64,000 nucleotides of DNA from Methanosphaera stadtmanae (GTDB taxonomy: Archaea > Methanobacteriota > Methanobacteria > Methanobacteriales > Methanobacteriaceae), in assembly GCA_015062805.1 (NCBI GenBank), contig SUTQ01000005.1, positions 1 to 64,000 of the forward strand, read 5' to 3'. Positions 7,952 to 15,205 of the stretch are shown in pieces; position 1 is the first letter of the stretch; each line of letters opens with the position of its first letter. The position numbers were made by a program, and so were the translations under genes. The notes beneath the pieces were generated by a model. It saw nothing but the letters and a program-made list of their open reading frames with translations. It was not told the DNA's origin and searched no databases.

Positions 7952-8304
7952 TTTTTTTTGAATCAAAAATCGTTTTTTAAATCACTTATTTTTTTTATTA
8001 GAATAACATTTTTAATTCAAATACTTTATTTTAGCATTTTAATCTTTTTTTTCAGTGAAATTCTATTGTATATATCTTTATTAACGATTTTTTGTTATTT
8101 AAATTTAAAAATATTATATATTTTATCTTTATTTAATTAAAGATACATTTATATAAGACTTTAAAGTTATAACTAATTATATAAATTAAATAGGTTGTAA
8201 TTAATAAAACTTTTTAAATGTTTTTTAATATTTTAATAAAATAACAGTTATTTTTATATTTTCAAAGATTAAATTGAATATTCTTAACAATATCTAAGGA
8301 AATG
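7952..8304. other. Noncoding AT-rich spacer
   Basis: Extremely T-rich first half, then AT-rich sequence up to the CARF gene. I see a possible promoter region but no credible gene; a hydrophobic open frame here is composition-driven. Confidence 0.6.
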
Positions 8305-8310
8305 ATGGAA

Positions 8311-9501
8311 ATGTCTAGAATAATGTTTGTATTGTCTGATGAATTTCATGTATCTATGGATAAATCAAAAGAACATTTATCAAAAATGATTTATGAGGAA
8401 AAAATTGATTTAGTAGTAATAGTTGCATTTCCTGATATTTTAAACTATATACCTGATTTAAAAACTTATTATAAAGACAATTATGGTGAAGATCTTAATT
8501 TAAATGTTTTAATCATTAAAGATTTAAATAATATGGATTATGTTTTTGAAAGATTTAAATATAAAATTAACGAGTTTCCTAATTCGGATATAACAATAAA
8601 TTACACAAATGGTTCAAATAAATTATCAGCTATTGGTATAATTATTGCCCGATTGTATGGCTTAAAGATTCAAGATAAATTTGAAATAGAGGATACAGCA
8701 AAATTAAGTGAATTTAATGTAGTTGATGAAAGAAATTCTGGAAGTATAATGTATATAATTAAAAAGTTATTTAATAATTATAGTTATAATATAGCAAAAG
8801 AACTACTTGAAGAGAATTACAGTGTTTTAAATGTGGTAGAACAAAGATTTTCTGGAATAATTGATTTGTATTATAGATGGGATTCATTTGATTATATTTT
8901 TAAAGATTATGGTTATTTAATTGATTTCTTCACAAATTTGGAATCTTTACCTGAAAATATAAAAGCTTTAGAAATATTATCTGATAACAATAATAAGTTA
9001 TTTAATTCATATAAAATTGCAGATTTAATAAATAATGCTGGGCGGAGAATTGAAGAAAATAGATATGATGATGCTGTAATCAGATTGTATAAAACATTAG
9101 AGTTGATTTCTGAAGTTGAATTATATGAAAAATATGGTATTAAAAAGAATGATGTTCATATAAATGAACTAAGAGAACTTAATATTGATAAGCAGTCTCT
9201 TAAAACAATTATTGATAGGTTGGATTATAAATATCCTAAATATAACATATCCTTAAAGTCATCTTTCTTTTTACTTCAAAAGTTATATGATGATGTAGGA
9301 AAACATTATTATTACAACAAGGATCAGTATCAACAATTATTCCAAAAAAGGAACATTTCAATATTAGTTCATGGAAGTTATACTTATAATGTTGTAGAAG
9401 TTAATCAAATGTATGAATTGGTAGTTTCAATGGCAAAAAAATACGATAAGGATATGGATAAATATTTGGAAGCTACAAAATTTCCTAAATTTAAAATATA
9501 A
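8311..9501 (+). CDS. CARF-HEPN protein (Csm6/Csx1-like, TIGR02710-like)
   Basis: The 396-aa protein has an N-terminal Rossmann-like CARF domain: strand RIMFVLSDE, strand IDLVVIVAFPD, and a ligand-loop motif TNGSNKLSAIGIII at residues 99-112. The C-terminal half is helical with RRIEENRYDDAVIRLYKTLE and a HEPN ribonuclease motif R-N-x5-H, RNISILVHG, with Arg347 and His354. In this family cyclic oligoadenylate bound by CARF activates RNA cleavage by HEPN. No cas genes or CRISPR array are in the window, so it stands alone. AAGGA supports a start at 8305 or 8311; ATGs are also at 8302 and 8305. Confidence 0.78.
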   Translation: MSRIMFVLSDEFHVSMDKSKEHLSKMIYEEKIDLVVIVAFPDILNYIPDLKTYYKDNYGEDLNLNVLIIKDLNNMDYVFERFKYKINEFPNSDITINYTNGSNKLSAIGIIIARLYGLKIQDKFEIEDTAKLSEFNVVDERNSGSIMYIIKKLFNNYSYNIAKELLEENYSVLNVVEQRFSGIIDLYYRWDSFDYIFKDYGYLIDFFTNLESLPENIKALEILSDNNNKLFNSYKIADLINNAGRRIEENRYDDAVIRLYKTLELISEVELYEKYGIKKNDVHINELRELNIDKQSLKTIIDRLDYKYPKYNISLKSSFFLLQKLYDDVGKHYYYNKDQYQQLFQKRNISILVHGSYTYNVVEVNQMYELVVSMAKKYDKDMDKYLEATKFPKFKI

Positions 9502-9995
9502 ATTAGTCTTTTCTATTTTTTTTTAAGAAATTATTCTATAATTGAAAAATCTATATATTAAAACTATTAAATATAGTAATGTGAGTAATTACTCACAAAT
9601 AAATAAACATATTAAATAATTTAAATTTACAAGTTAAGAATAAATTTAATTAAGTCTATAAAAACCAATTTAAATCATTTATGGTATATGTATTACCATA
9701 TTGTTGGAAATTAATAATTTTATACGTTTTTTAGATTTAATTGAATAAGTAAATACTTGTAAAAATCTTAAACAGATAACTCCAAAATTGTAAATAAAAG
9801 GAATATTGTAATTTTTTTTTACAATGTTTCTTTTTTATGCTTTTTATTAAAAACAAGTACTATTTTTTTTAATAAAACTTTTATTTTATTATAACTAATA
9901 CAATTAATGTTTTTAAATGACTTTTCATTGATTATAAAAAAAAATTTTACTTTAATTAATCTAATATATACTTAACAAAGAAAATGGGTAATATT
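9502..9995. other. Noncoding spacer with an 18-bp palindrome
   Basis: No gene is visible. A perfect palindrome TGTGAGTAATTACTCACA lies at 9580-9597 and a smaller inverted repeat GGTATATGTATTACC near 9681-9696. I looked for CRISPR-type repeats after the CARF-HEPN gene and found none. The last part is the AT-rich promoter of the next gene. Confidence 0.6.
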
Positions 9996-11135
9996 ATGAA
10001 AAAAAAGTTTTTCTTGATAATACTTATGTTAGTGCTGGTTTTATCATTTATTCAGACATCTAGTGCTACAAGTGTTTTTTTGACTTCTGATCATATAGGT
10101 AGTGAAAATAATGACCTTAACATGTTAAATTCCGTGAAGAATTACATAGAAGAAATAAGTAATGGTCAAATAGAAGTTATTGTAGATAGTCAAGCTCCCA
10201 GTCCTGGGGAAGGAACAAGAGCCATAGAAAGTAATGCTGATGTAAGTGTTAATTTCGCAGCAAATTGTGCCGGAAACTTTTTGATTCTTTCTAAAGCAAA
10301 ACAGAATATTGACAAACAGATAATATTTGTCAATGTCGGAAATTTTGATTTAGATGCTGCTGATTTCATTAGGAGAGCATGGGATGATGATTATTCAAGT
10401 GATTACTTCGCAGGAATAAAAAATCCGGGTAAATTTCTAAAAGAATCAGGAATAGACTACATTCAACCATTAAAACAGTATCCAAATGCTGGTGAAATAT
10501 ACGAATCCAGTGATGATGAAATAAACAGGTACATTGCACAAGAGATTGTTGATAAGGTTAATGCTAAAAATTCCAATAATTATTATGATGAAAATTTAAT
10601 TGTTACACACAGTATACATCCATCCGTTATGGCACAAGCAAGTAATGAATTAGTCGAAAGTAATGATTATACTTATCAGGGAACATATGGTTCATACTCT
10701 GCACCTCAGGTTTTATATATGACTAGTTCCTATTTGAATGGTAATGGATTATCCGAGCCTGAAGAATATGGTCAACCAGAAAATCCTTGGGAAAATTCAG
10801 TATTTGCACGAGATTCCTATTCCATATATGAATATATGGAAATGGCAAGTATTGTGAGATCATTTATGGATGAAAATGGTAGAGCACCAAATTATATAAA
10901 TTATGGTGGTTCTTATTTGGCTTATCCTGATTTAGTATATAATTTTGCCAGAATTTCTGAAAATCACACGGATGCTAGTCATATGGACTTTGCTTCAAAT
11001 TATAGATTTGATAAGGTACAAAGTTCACTACTATTGGATTTATTACCAGCTTTAATTGCATTACTTGTAGTTTTAATACTATGTAAATTTTTAAGTTCAT
11101 TTAAAAATAGAAAAACAAGAAATAGAAGAAGATAG
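9996..11135 (+). CDS. Secreted, membrane-anchored pseudomurein-binding protein
   Basis: The 379-aa protein has a signal peptide (MKKKFFLIILMLVLVLSFIQ...SSA), a long extracellular region, a pseudomurein-binding repeat near residues 280-320 (IVRSFMDENGRAPNYI, then a YLAYPDLVYNFARI ending), and a C-terminal membrane helix followed by a basic tail (FKNRKTRNRRR). It is probably held in the membrane and touches the pseudomurein wall. The extracellular part has internal beta-alpha pattern (QIIFVNVGNFDLDAADFIRRAW) of unknown function. Start is at 9996, or 4 codons earlier at 9984. Confidence 0.78.
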   Translation: MKKKFFLIILMLVLVLSFIQTSSATSVFLTSDHIGSENNDLNMLNSVKNYIEEISNGQIEVIVDSQAPSPGEGTRAIESNADVSVNFAANCAGNFLILSKAKQNIDKQIIFVNVGNFDLDAADFIRRAWDDDYSSDYFAGIKNPGKFLKESGIDYIQPLKQYPNAGEIYESSDDEINRYIAQEIVDKVNAKNSNNYYDENLIVTHSIHPSVMAQASNELVESNDYTYQGTYGSYSAPQVLYMTSSYLNGNGLSEPEEYGQPENPWENSVFARDSYSIYEYMEMASIVRSFMDENGRAPNYINYGGSYLAYPDLVYNFARISENHTDASHMDFASNYRFDKVQSSLLLDLLPALIALLVVLILCKFLSSFKNRKTRNRRR

Positions 11136-11158
11136 TTAAATAGTATAGGAGGAATTTA

Positions 11159-11566
11159 ATGTCGGATATAGAAAAAGTAGATAAATATTTATCAGAAGCA
11201 GGAATGTTCTTTTTAGCAACTGTCGATGGGGAACAACCTAAATGTAGACCATTGGGATTACACATATTACATGAAGAAAAAATTTACTTTGGAATAGGTG
11301 ATTTCAAAGAAGTCTATAAACAAATGGAAGTTAATCCAAAAATAGAAATTGTTGCAAGTAAAGGTGAGGACATACTCAGATACTATGGTGTAGCTAAATT
11401 TGAAGATAATCAAGAAGTATTAGATAAGTGTTGGGAAATATTGGGTGATCTTAAAGCATTATATGATGAAAACGGTTGGAATATGAAATTATTCTATGTT
11501 GATGAAGCTACGGCAGAATTCAGAAACATGTTTTCTGTGGAAGAATCATACCATTTTAAATATTAA
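11159..11566 (+). CDS. Pyridoxamine 5'-phosphate oxidase-like FMN-binding protein, second copy
   Basis: A 135-aa split-barrel protein similar throughout to the one at 4231-4650: MFFLATVDGEQPKCRPLG, IYFGIGDFKEVYKQM, ILRYYGVAKF and ATAEFRNMF. FMN or a related flavin is the likely cofactor; the substrate is unknown. AGGAGGA lies 5 bases before the ATG, a stronger site than most here. It follows the pseudomurein-binding protein gene by 23 bases, so the two may share a transcript although their roles look unrelated. Confidence 0.88.
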   Translation: MSDIEKVDKYLSEAGMFFLATVDGEQPKCRPLGLHILHEEKIYFGIGDFKEVYKQMEVNPKIEIVASKGEDILRYYGVAKFEDNQEVLDKCWEILGDLKALYDENGWNMKLFYVDEATAEFRNMFSVEESYHFKY

Positions 11567-11660
11567 ACACCTTTCTTTTTTTTAAATAATATCAATAGAT
11601 TTTTCAACATTAATTATGTAAAAATATATTGGAATATGAAGTAATATAAAGGGAGATTAT

Positions 11661-11909
11661 ATGTTAGAAAAAGATTTAGAGAGCAAAGAAAAAATTACTA
11701 CTGATATTCAAAAATTAGAAAGAAATCTTAAACAAGTAGAGGATATAACTTTTATAGATAAGGAAAAAGAAGTTTATGACAGAGCAGTAGATTATATGAA
11801 CGATTCAAAATATTACTTAGAAAAAGAGGATATGAGAACTGCTTTTGGGTGTATTGAATACAGTCATGGATTACTTGATGCATTACGTATGATTCATGGT
11901 TTAATATAG
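11661..11909 (+). CDS. DUF357-family protein, 82 aa
   Basis: A short all-helical protein matching the archaeal DUF357 family: residues about 40-82 contain YDRAVDYMNDSKYYLEKED and AFGCIEYSHGLLDALRMI, the family's characteristic two-helix pattern. Biochemical function is not known; members are cytosolic and found across euryarchaea. GGGAGAT is 5 bases before the ATG. It stands alone and converges with the gene ending at 11981. Confidence 0.85.
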   Translation: MLEKDLESKEKITTDIQKLERNLKQVEDITFIDKEKEVYDRAVDYMNDSKYYLEKEDMRTAFGCIEYSHGLLDALRMIHGLI

Positions 11910-11938
11910 TTTTTTTACAAAATTATTAAATAAAGATA

Positions 11939-11967
11939 TGTATGGCGAAGATTAACTTCAACATACA
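11939..11967. terminator. Hairpin terminator between convergent genes
   Basis: Arms TGTATG/CATACA enclose a second pair GAAG/CTTC around a short ATTAA loop. A T run follows on the + strand and A/T-rich sequence on the other side. Confidence 0.55.
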
Positions 11968-11980
11968 ATTAAAACTTTTT

Positions 11981-12808
11981 TTATAGCCATAATTTGGATT
12001 TGTTTAATAGCTTTAAAGTCTTTTTAAAGTATTTTCCACTTTTTATCCAGGAATCTTCCTGTCTAGCGTTTACACAATCATATTCTTTATTGTCATCATA
12101 ACGTGAAATGGCCATTAAACAATATTCTTGGTTTTTAAAATCGTCAAGATTATCTAAAGTTATACAGCTTCTATTGACTAATATTGGTGCAGATAATTTA
12201 GTATCATACACTGTTGTCATAGCAATTTTTTCATTACTTTGATCTAGTTCACTGTTATATTCATAAACACCATTTATTGATTCATTCCAAGGTACAATAT
12301 TAAAAATTATTGGTACAGTAGACAAAGCAAAACGGTTAGCGATAGTACTACATATGTCTGTTTTTAAAAGTATTTCCATTAAGGATCTGTTTGGGTTTTT
12401 TAATGCAATAAATCCATCTATATTTTTATTAAAGTAGTCTAATACTTGTAAAAAATTGTTATTTCCTCTAGCTTCTGGAATTACATAAATATGAGTTAAA
12501 CTTAGCAATTCTTCAGATTCTATGTCAAATGTTACAAAACCTACAATATTTTCGTCATTGTCTGGAATAGCAAAATAATAGAAGCATTCATCATTTTCTG
12601 AAATATTGTAATTGTTTTCTTTGACTGATTTGCATATATCTGGGTATTCCTCTTTTAAAATCTTTGAGATGTTGATGTTTTTAATTTCTTTATCTGTTAT
12701 TTCTCCACATTTTAAATATTGGAGAGTATCTGGAAGTAAAATTCGATAGTACGGATTTTCAGTGTCTTTTATGAAATTTATTCCTTCAGTCAATTTTTCA
12801 CTGTTCAT
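11981..12808 (-). CDS. GNAT-like acetyltransferase, 275 aa
   Basis: Residues about 75-130 show a GNAT core: YFAIPDNDENIVGFVTF, then LTHIYVIPEARGNNNFLQVL, the acetyl-CoA binding motif A (Arg/Gly loop). The C-terminal 130 residues, which include an 'IPWNESING' like turn and several short strands, are not recognised and make it longer than a simple GNAT. Substrate is unknown. GGTGA lies 5 bases before the ATG. No operon partner on this strand. Confidence 0.65.
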   Translation of the reverse strand: MNSEKLTEGINFIKDTENPYYRILLPDTLQYLKCGEITDKEIKNINISKILKEEYPDICKSVKENNYNISENDECFYYFAIPDNDENIVGFVTFDIESEELLSLTHIYVIPEARGNNNFLQVLDYFNKNIDGFIALKNPNRSLMEILLKTDICSTIANRFALSTVPIIFNIVPWNESINGVYEYNSELDQSNEKIAMTTVYDTKLSAPILVNRSCITLDNLDDFKNQEYCLMAISRYDDNKEYDCVNARQEDSWIKSGKYFKKTLKLLNKSKLWL

Positions 12809-12974
12809 ATTTTCACCATTTTTTTGGGTTTGTTATTTGAATATATGTACTTCCTATACTATGCTAATTTTTATTGATGATTTTTTTTAAAATTTTAATC
12901 TTATTTTATGTTTTTAAGTATTTTTGATTAATTTTTTTATTTATTTGATTAATTTTGATTTTTTTGTGTTAATC

Positions 12975-13029
12975 TTTATATATTGGTAATAACATATTAT
13001 GTATTATACCCATAGGGGTATAGGTATTA
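12975..13029 (+). promoter_or_regulatory. Promoter with 25-bp element shared with the dnaJ-like gene
   Basis: A TATA box TTTATATA (12975-12982) is followed after 22 bp by a 25-bp element at 13005-13029 that begins TATACCCATAGGGGTATAGG. The core TATACCCATAGGGGTATA is a near-palindrome. The same 25 bases, with a TATA box 20 bp upstream, precede the DnaJ-domain gene on the other strand (46305-46329). The element overlaps the expected transcription start, as an operator would. Confidence 0.65.
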
Positions 13030-13048
13030 TATTTGGGAAGTGGATTAA

Positions 13049-13171
13049 ATGACGTATATGAAAAAGAAAGTTGTTTTAGTAAAAAAATCTAGTGATGTAA
13101 ACTACACATACATAAAACCACATGCAATATATACTACAAACAAGGAAATCAATCATTATAATAATAATTGA
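13049..13171 (+). CDS. Small protein, 40 aa, possible stress-regulon member
   Basis: A short ORF starts MTYMKKKVVLVKKSSD and ends in an Asn/His-rich tail. It is basic, with no membrane segment, and matches no family I know. GGGAAGTGG lies just upstream, and the ORF begins 20 bp after the 25-bp element shared with the DnaJ-domain gene, which is the main reason to believe it is real. It may instead be a leader region for the gene at 13213, which follows after 41 bases. Confidence 0.45.
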   Translation: MTYMKKKVVLVKKSSDVNYTYIKPHAIYTTNKEINHYNNN

Positions 13172-13212
13172 AAATCAGATGGGCAATAATATAATACGAT
13201 TGGGTGATGTGG

Positions 13213-13503
13213 ATGAATACAATAGAAATAGATGATTCTTTAATAGTAAATAATGAAAAACAATACGAAGGTAAATTATATGAATGTAAAAACTTTGAAT
13301 TTCCATTTATAGGGATTTTCAAAAATGAAAAAAGGAATGAATATTATTTAAGTTTCATGAATGAAAATTATATTACGGAAAAATTCATAGTATACAGCGA
13401 AAATATTCCTTGTGATGTATTGAAATTATTTAACTTAAAATGTGAAGAATCATTTAAGGGATTTTTAACAGAAATAACTTGTATTCAATGTATAAATACT
13501 TAA
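13213..13503 (+). CDS. Hypothetical protein, 96 aa
   Basis: I do not recognise it. It reads as mostly beta strands (IEIDDSLIV, KLYECKNFEFPFIGIF, YYLSFMNENY), with four Cys in the C-terminal third (PCDVLKLFNLKCEES, ITCIQCINT), the last two as CxxC. No signal or membrane segment is present. GGGTGAT (13202-13208) sets the ATG at 13213; ATG 13207 and GTG 13204 overlap that site. It may be in the same transcript as the 40-aa ORF and so under the shared 25-bp element. Confidence 0.65.
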   Translation: MNTIEIDDSLIVNNEKQYEGKLYECKNFEFPFIGIFKNEKRNEYYLSFMNENYITEKFIVYSENIPCDVLKLFNLKCEESFKGFLTEITCIQCINT

Positions 13504-13570
13504 ATTATCTATTTAAAGTTTTTTACTCTTTTTTTTAAAAAAATAAATTTATCAGTAATTATTATCTTCT

Positions 13571-13975
13571 TTATGTCCATAAATCTGTTATAAACATGGG
13601 ACTTGCATCATCAGCTTTTTTGAATTCGCAATGTTCATAAAATTCAATTTCATCATTATAAGCAATAACAACAATACGTAAGTAATCTTTATATCGTTGT
13701 TTAATTTTATTAACCAATTCTTTACCGATCCCTTTTCCCTGATATTCAGGTCTTATTAAAAGATAATGAACATAAACAGTCATAATCCCATCATCCATAG
13801 CTGAGATTAAACCTACTAACTTATTATCATCCCAAGCAGTATACACAGTCTCAAAATTTTTCATAGCTATAACAAGTTTATCGGGAAAATGTCCACTAGA
13901 CCAATTAACAGATAAAAATAAATCTTCCATTTCTTTTTCTCTAAATTCATGAGTATCTTTGTAACTAATTTTCAT
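13571..13975 (-). CDS. GNAT family N-acetyltransferase, 134 aa
   Basis: A full-length single-domain GNAT: strand VYTAWDDNKLVGLISAMDDG, then VHYLLIRPEYQGKGIGKELV, which carries the Q-G-K-G-I-G acetyl-CoA pyrophosphate loop (motif A), and IAYNDEIEFYEHCEFKKAD (motif B, Tyr near the usual general acid). The acceptor is unknown; amino acids, amines or protein N-termini are all possible. AGGTGT lies before the ATG. It is a single-gene unit. Confidence 0.88.
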   Translation of the reverse strand: MKISYKDTHEFREKEMEDLFLSVNWSSGHFPDKLVIAMKNFETVYTAWDDNKLVGLISAMDDGIMTVYVHYLLIRPEYQGKGIGKELVNKIKQRYKDYLRIVVIAYNDEIEFYEHCEFKKADDASPMFITDLWT

Positions 13976-14129
13976 ATAAACACCTAAAAATTATAATTTT
14001 ACTATATATACTAATGATATTAGACTTTCTTATAATAATACTTAATCAAATTTAGCTTAGAAAGAGTGGAATTGTAATCTTGAATACCCTATCAAAACAT
14101 TTAATAAAAATAAATTCTAATTAAATATT

Positions 14130-14708
14130 ATGATAGAATTAAAGGATTTATTGGATATTTTTAGTAGTGGCGAATCATTAACAATGGATGAAGAAGCTCT
14201 TGAAACCTGCAATTATTATAGTCAAGAAGCACAAAAATTAACCTCCGAATTAAATAGCAAATATCATGACTTTGAAGAAAGAAGGACAATCTTTTCAGAA
14301 TTAATTGGTTATGAAGTTGATAAGGATTTTAGGGTTTTCACACCATTCTATACAGATTTTGGTAAGAACATACACTTGGGAAAAAACGTATTTATAAACG
14401 CTGATTGTAAATTCCAGGATCAAGGTGGTATCTTTATAGGTGATGATACATTAATAGGCCATAATGTTGTTATGGCTACATTGAATCATGAAGAAGATCC
14501 TAATAAAAGGGGAAATCTGATTGCAGCACCAATAAAAATAGGAAACAAAGTTTGGATTGGATCTAATGCCACTATTTTACCTGGAGTAACTGTAGGTGAT
14601 GGAGCAATTATCGCAGCAGGTGCTGTAGTAACAAAAGATGTTGATGAAATGAGTATTGTTGCAGGTGTTCCAGCTAAATTTGTTAGAAAAGTTAAAGTCG
14701 ATGAATAA
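14130..14708 (+). CDS. Maltose/galactoside O-acetyltransferase-like protein
   Basis: A 192-aa hexapeptide-repeat (left-handed beta-helix) acetyltransferase of the LacA/Maa type. The N-terminal cap is helical, then repeats run from about residue 70 ([21 protein letters not shown]) to the end ([26 protein letters not shown]). The catalytic His is in MATLNHEED. It should transfer acetyl from acetyl-CoA to a sugar hydroxyl. TTTAATAA (14100-14107) is centred about 27 bp before the ATG and no ribosome binding site is seen, so the mRNA is probably leaderless. Confidence 0.92.
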   Translation: MIELKDLLDIFSSGESLTMDEEALETCNYYSQEAQKLTSELNSKYHDFEERRTIFSELIGYEVDKDFRVFTPFYTDFGKNIHLGKNVFINADCKFQDQGGIFIGDDTLIGHNVVMATLNHEEDPNKRGNLIAAPIKIGNKVWIGSNATILPGVTVGDGAIIAAGAVVTKDVDEMSIVAGVPAKFVRKVKVDE

Positions 14709-14789
14709 TTAATTTTTATTGTTACCATAGATTTTTTTTATAGAACTTATATTATATTATCATTCATTTTTTATTTAGGGATGTTTATA

Positions 14790-15080
14790 ATGTCTAATAG
14801 AGAAACGATAGGGTTTGAAGCTGATGAGGTTGAAGCAGGAAGATTAAGTATATTTGATTGTGAGTATCCTAATGAAGTAGAAGATGAATTAGGTCATTCT
14901 GAATTTGATTCACGGGGATATATAATAAAACCCGAAAGGAACTGGAATAGAAACAATAATCATCATAATAAAAGAAATTCGGGTGAGAATAACAACGAAA
15001 AAACATGTTGTGGAATCTGTTTTTTATTTTTTATAATTTTCTGGATATACTGTGTTATAACATACAATCCTGGAATATAA
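14790..15080 (+). CDS. Small membrane protein, 96 aa
   Basis: The N-terminal 50 residues are acidic, followed by an Asn/His/Arg-rich stretch and a KTCCGIC motif that leads directly into one C-terminal membrane helix (FLFFIIFWIYCVITY). It is probably tail-anchored in the membrane, with the acidic part in the cytoplasm. The cysteines before the helix could be acylated or bind metal. I do not recognise a family. TAGGGA is 8 bases before ATG 14790; ATG 14781 abuts it and is less likely. Confidence 0.65.
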   Translation: MSNRETIGFEADEVEAGRLSIFDCEYPNEVEDELGHSEFDSRGYIIKPERNWNRNNNHHNKRNSGENNNEKTCCGICFLFFIIFWIYCVITYNPGI

Positions 15081-15205
15081 ATAATATTTATTTATTTTAG
15101 TTAAAAAAAATGAATAATTACATTGATTATCATTCAAAAGAAGAATTAAGATTGTTTTGGTGAATTAATTGTTATTAAGGATAAAAAAAATTAGAGGAGT
15201 GGTGA

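Noticed and set aside
7958-8140. A 60-codon hydrophobic frame after the nitroreductase gene
   Set aside because: It is made of T-rich low-complexity codons, has no ribosome binding site and starts at a TTG in the terminator zone.
9502-9983. CRISPR array next to the CARF-HEPN gene
   Set aside because: I looked for repeats of 20-40 bp with regular spacing and found only short palindromes.
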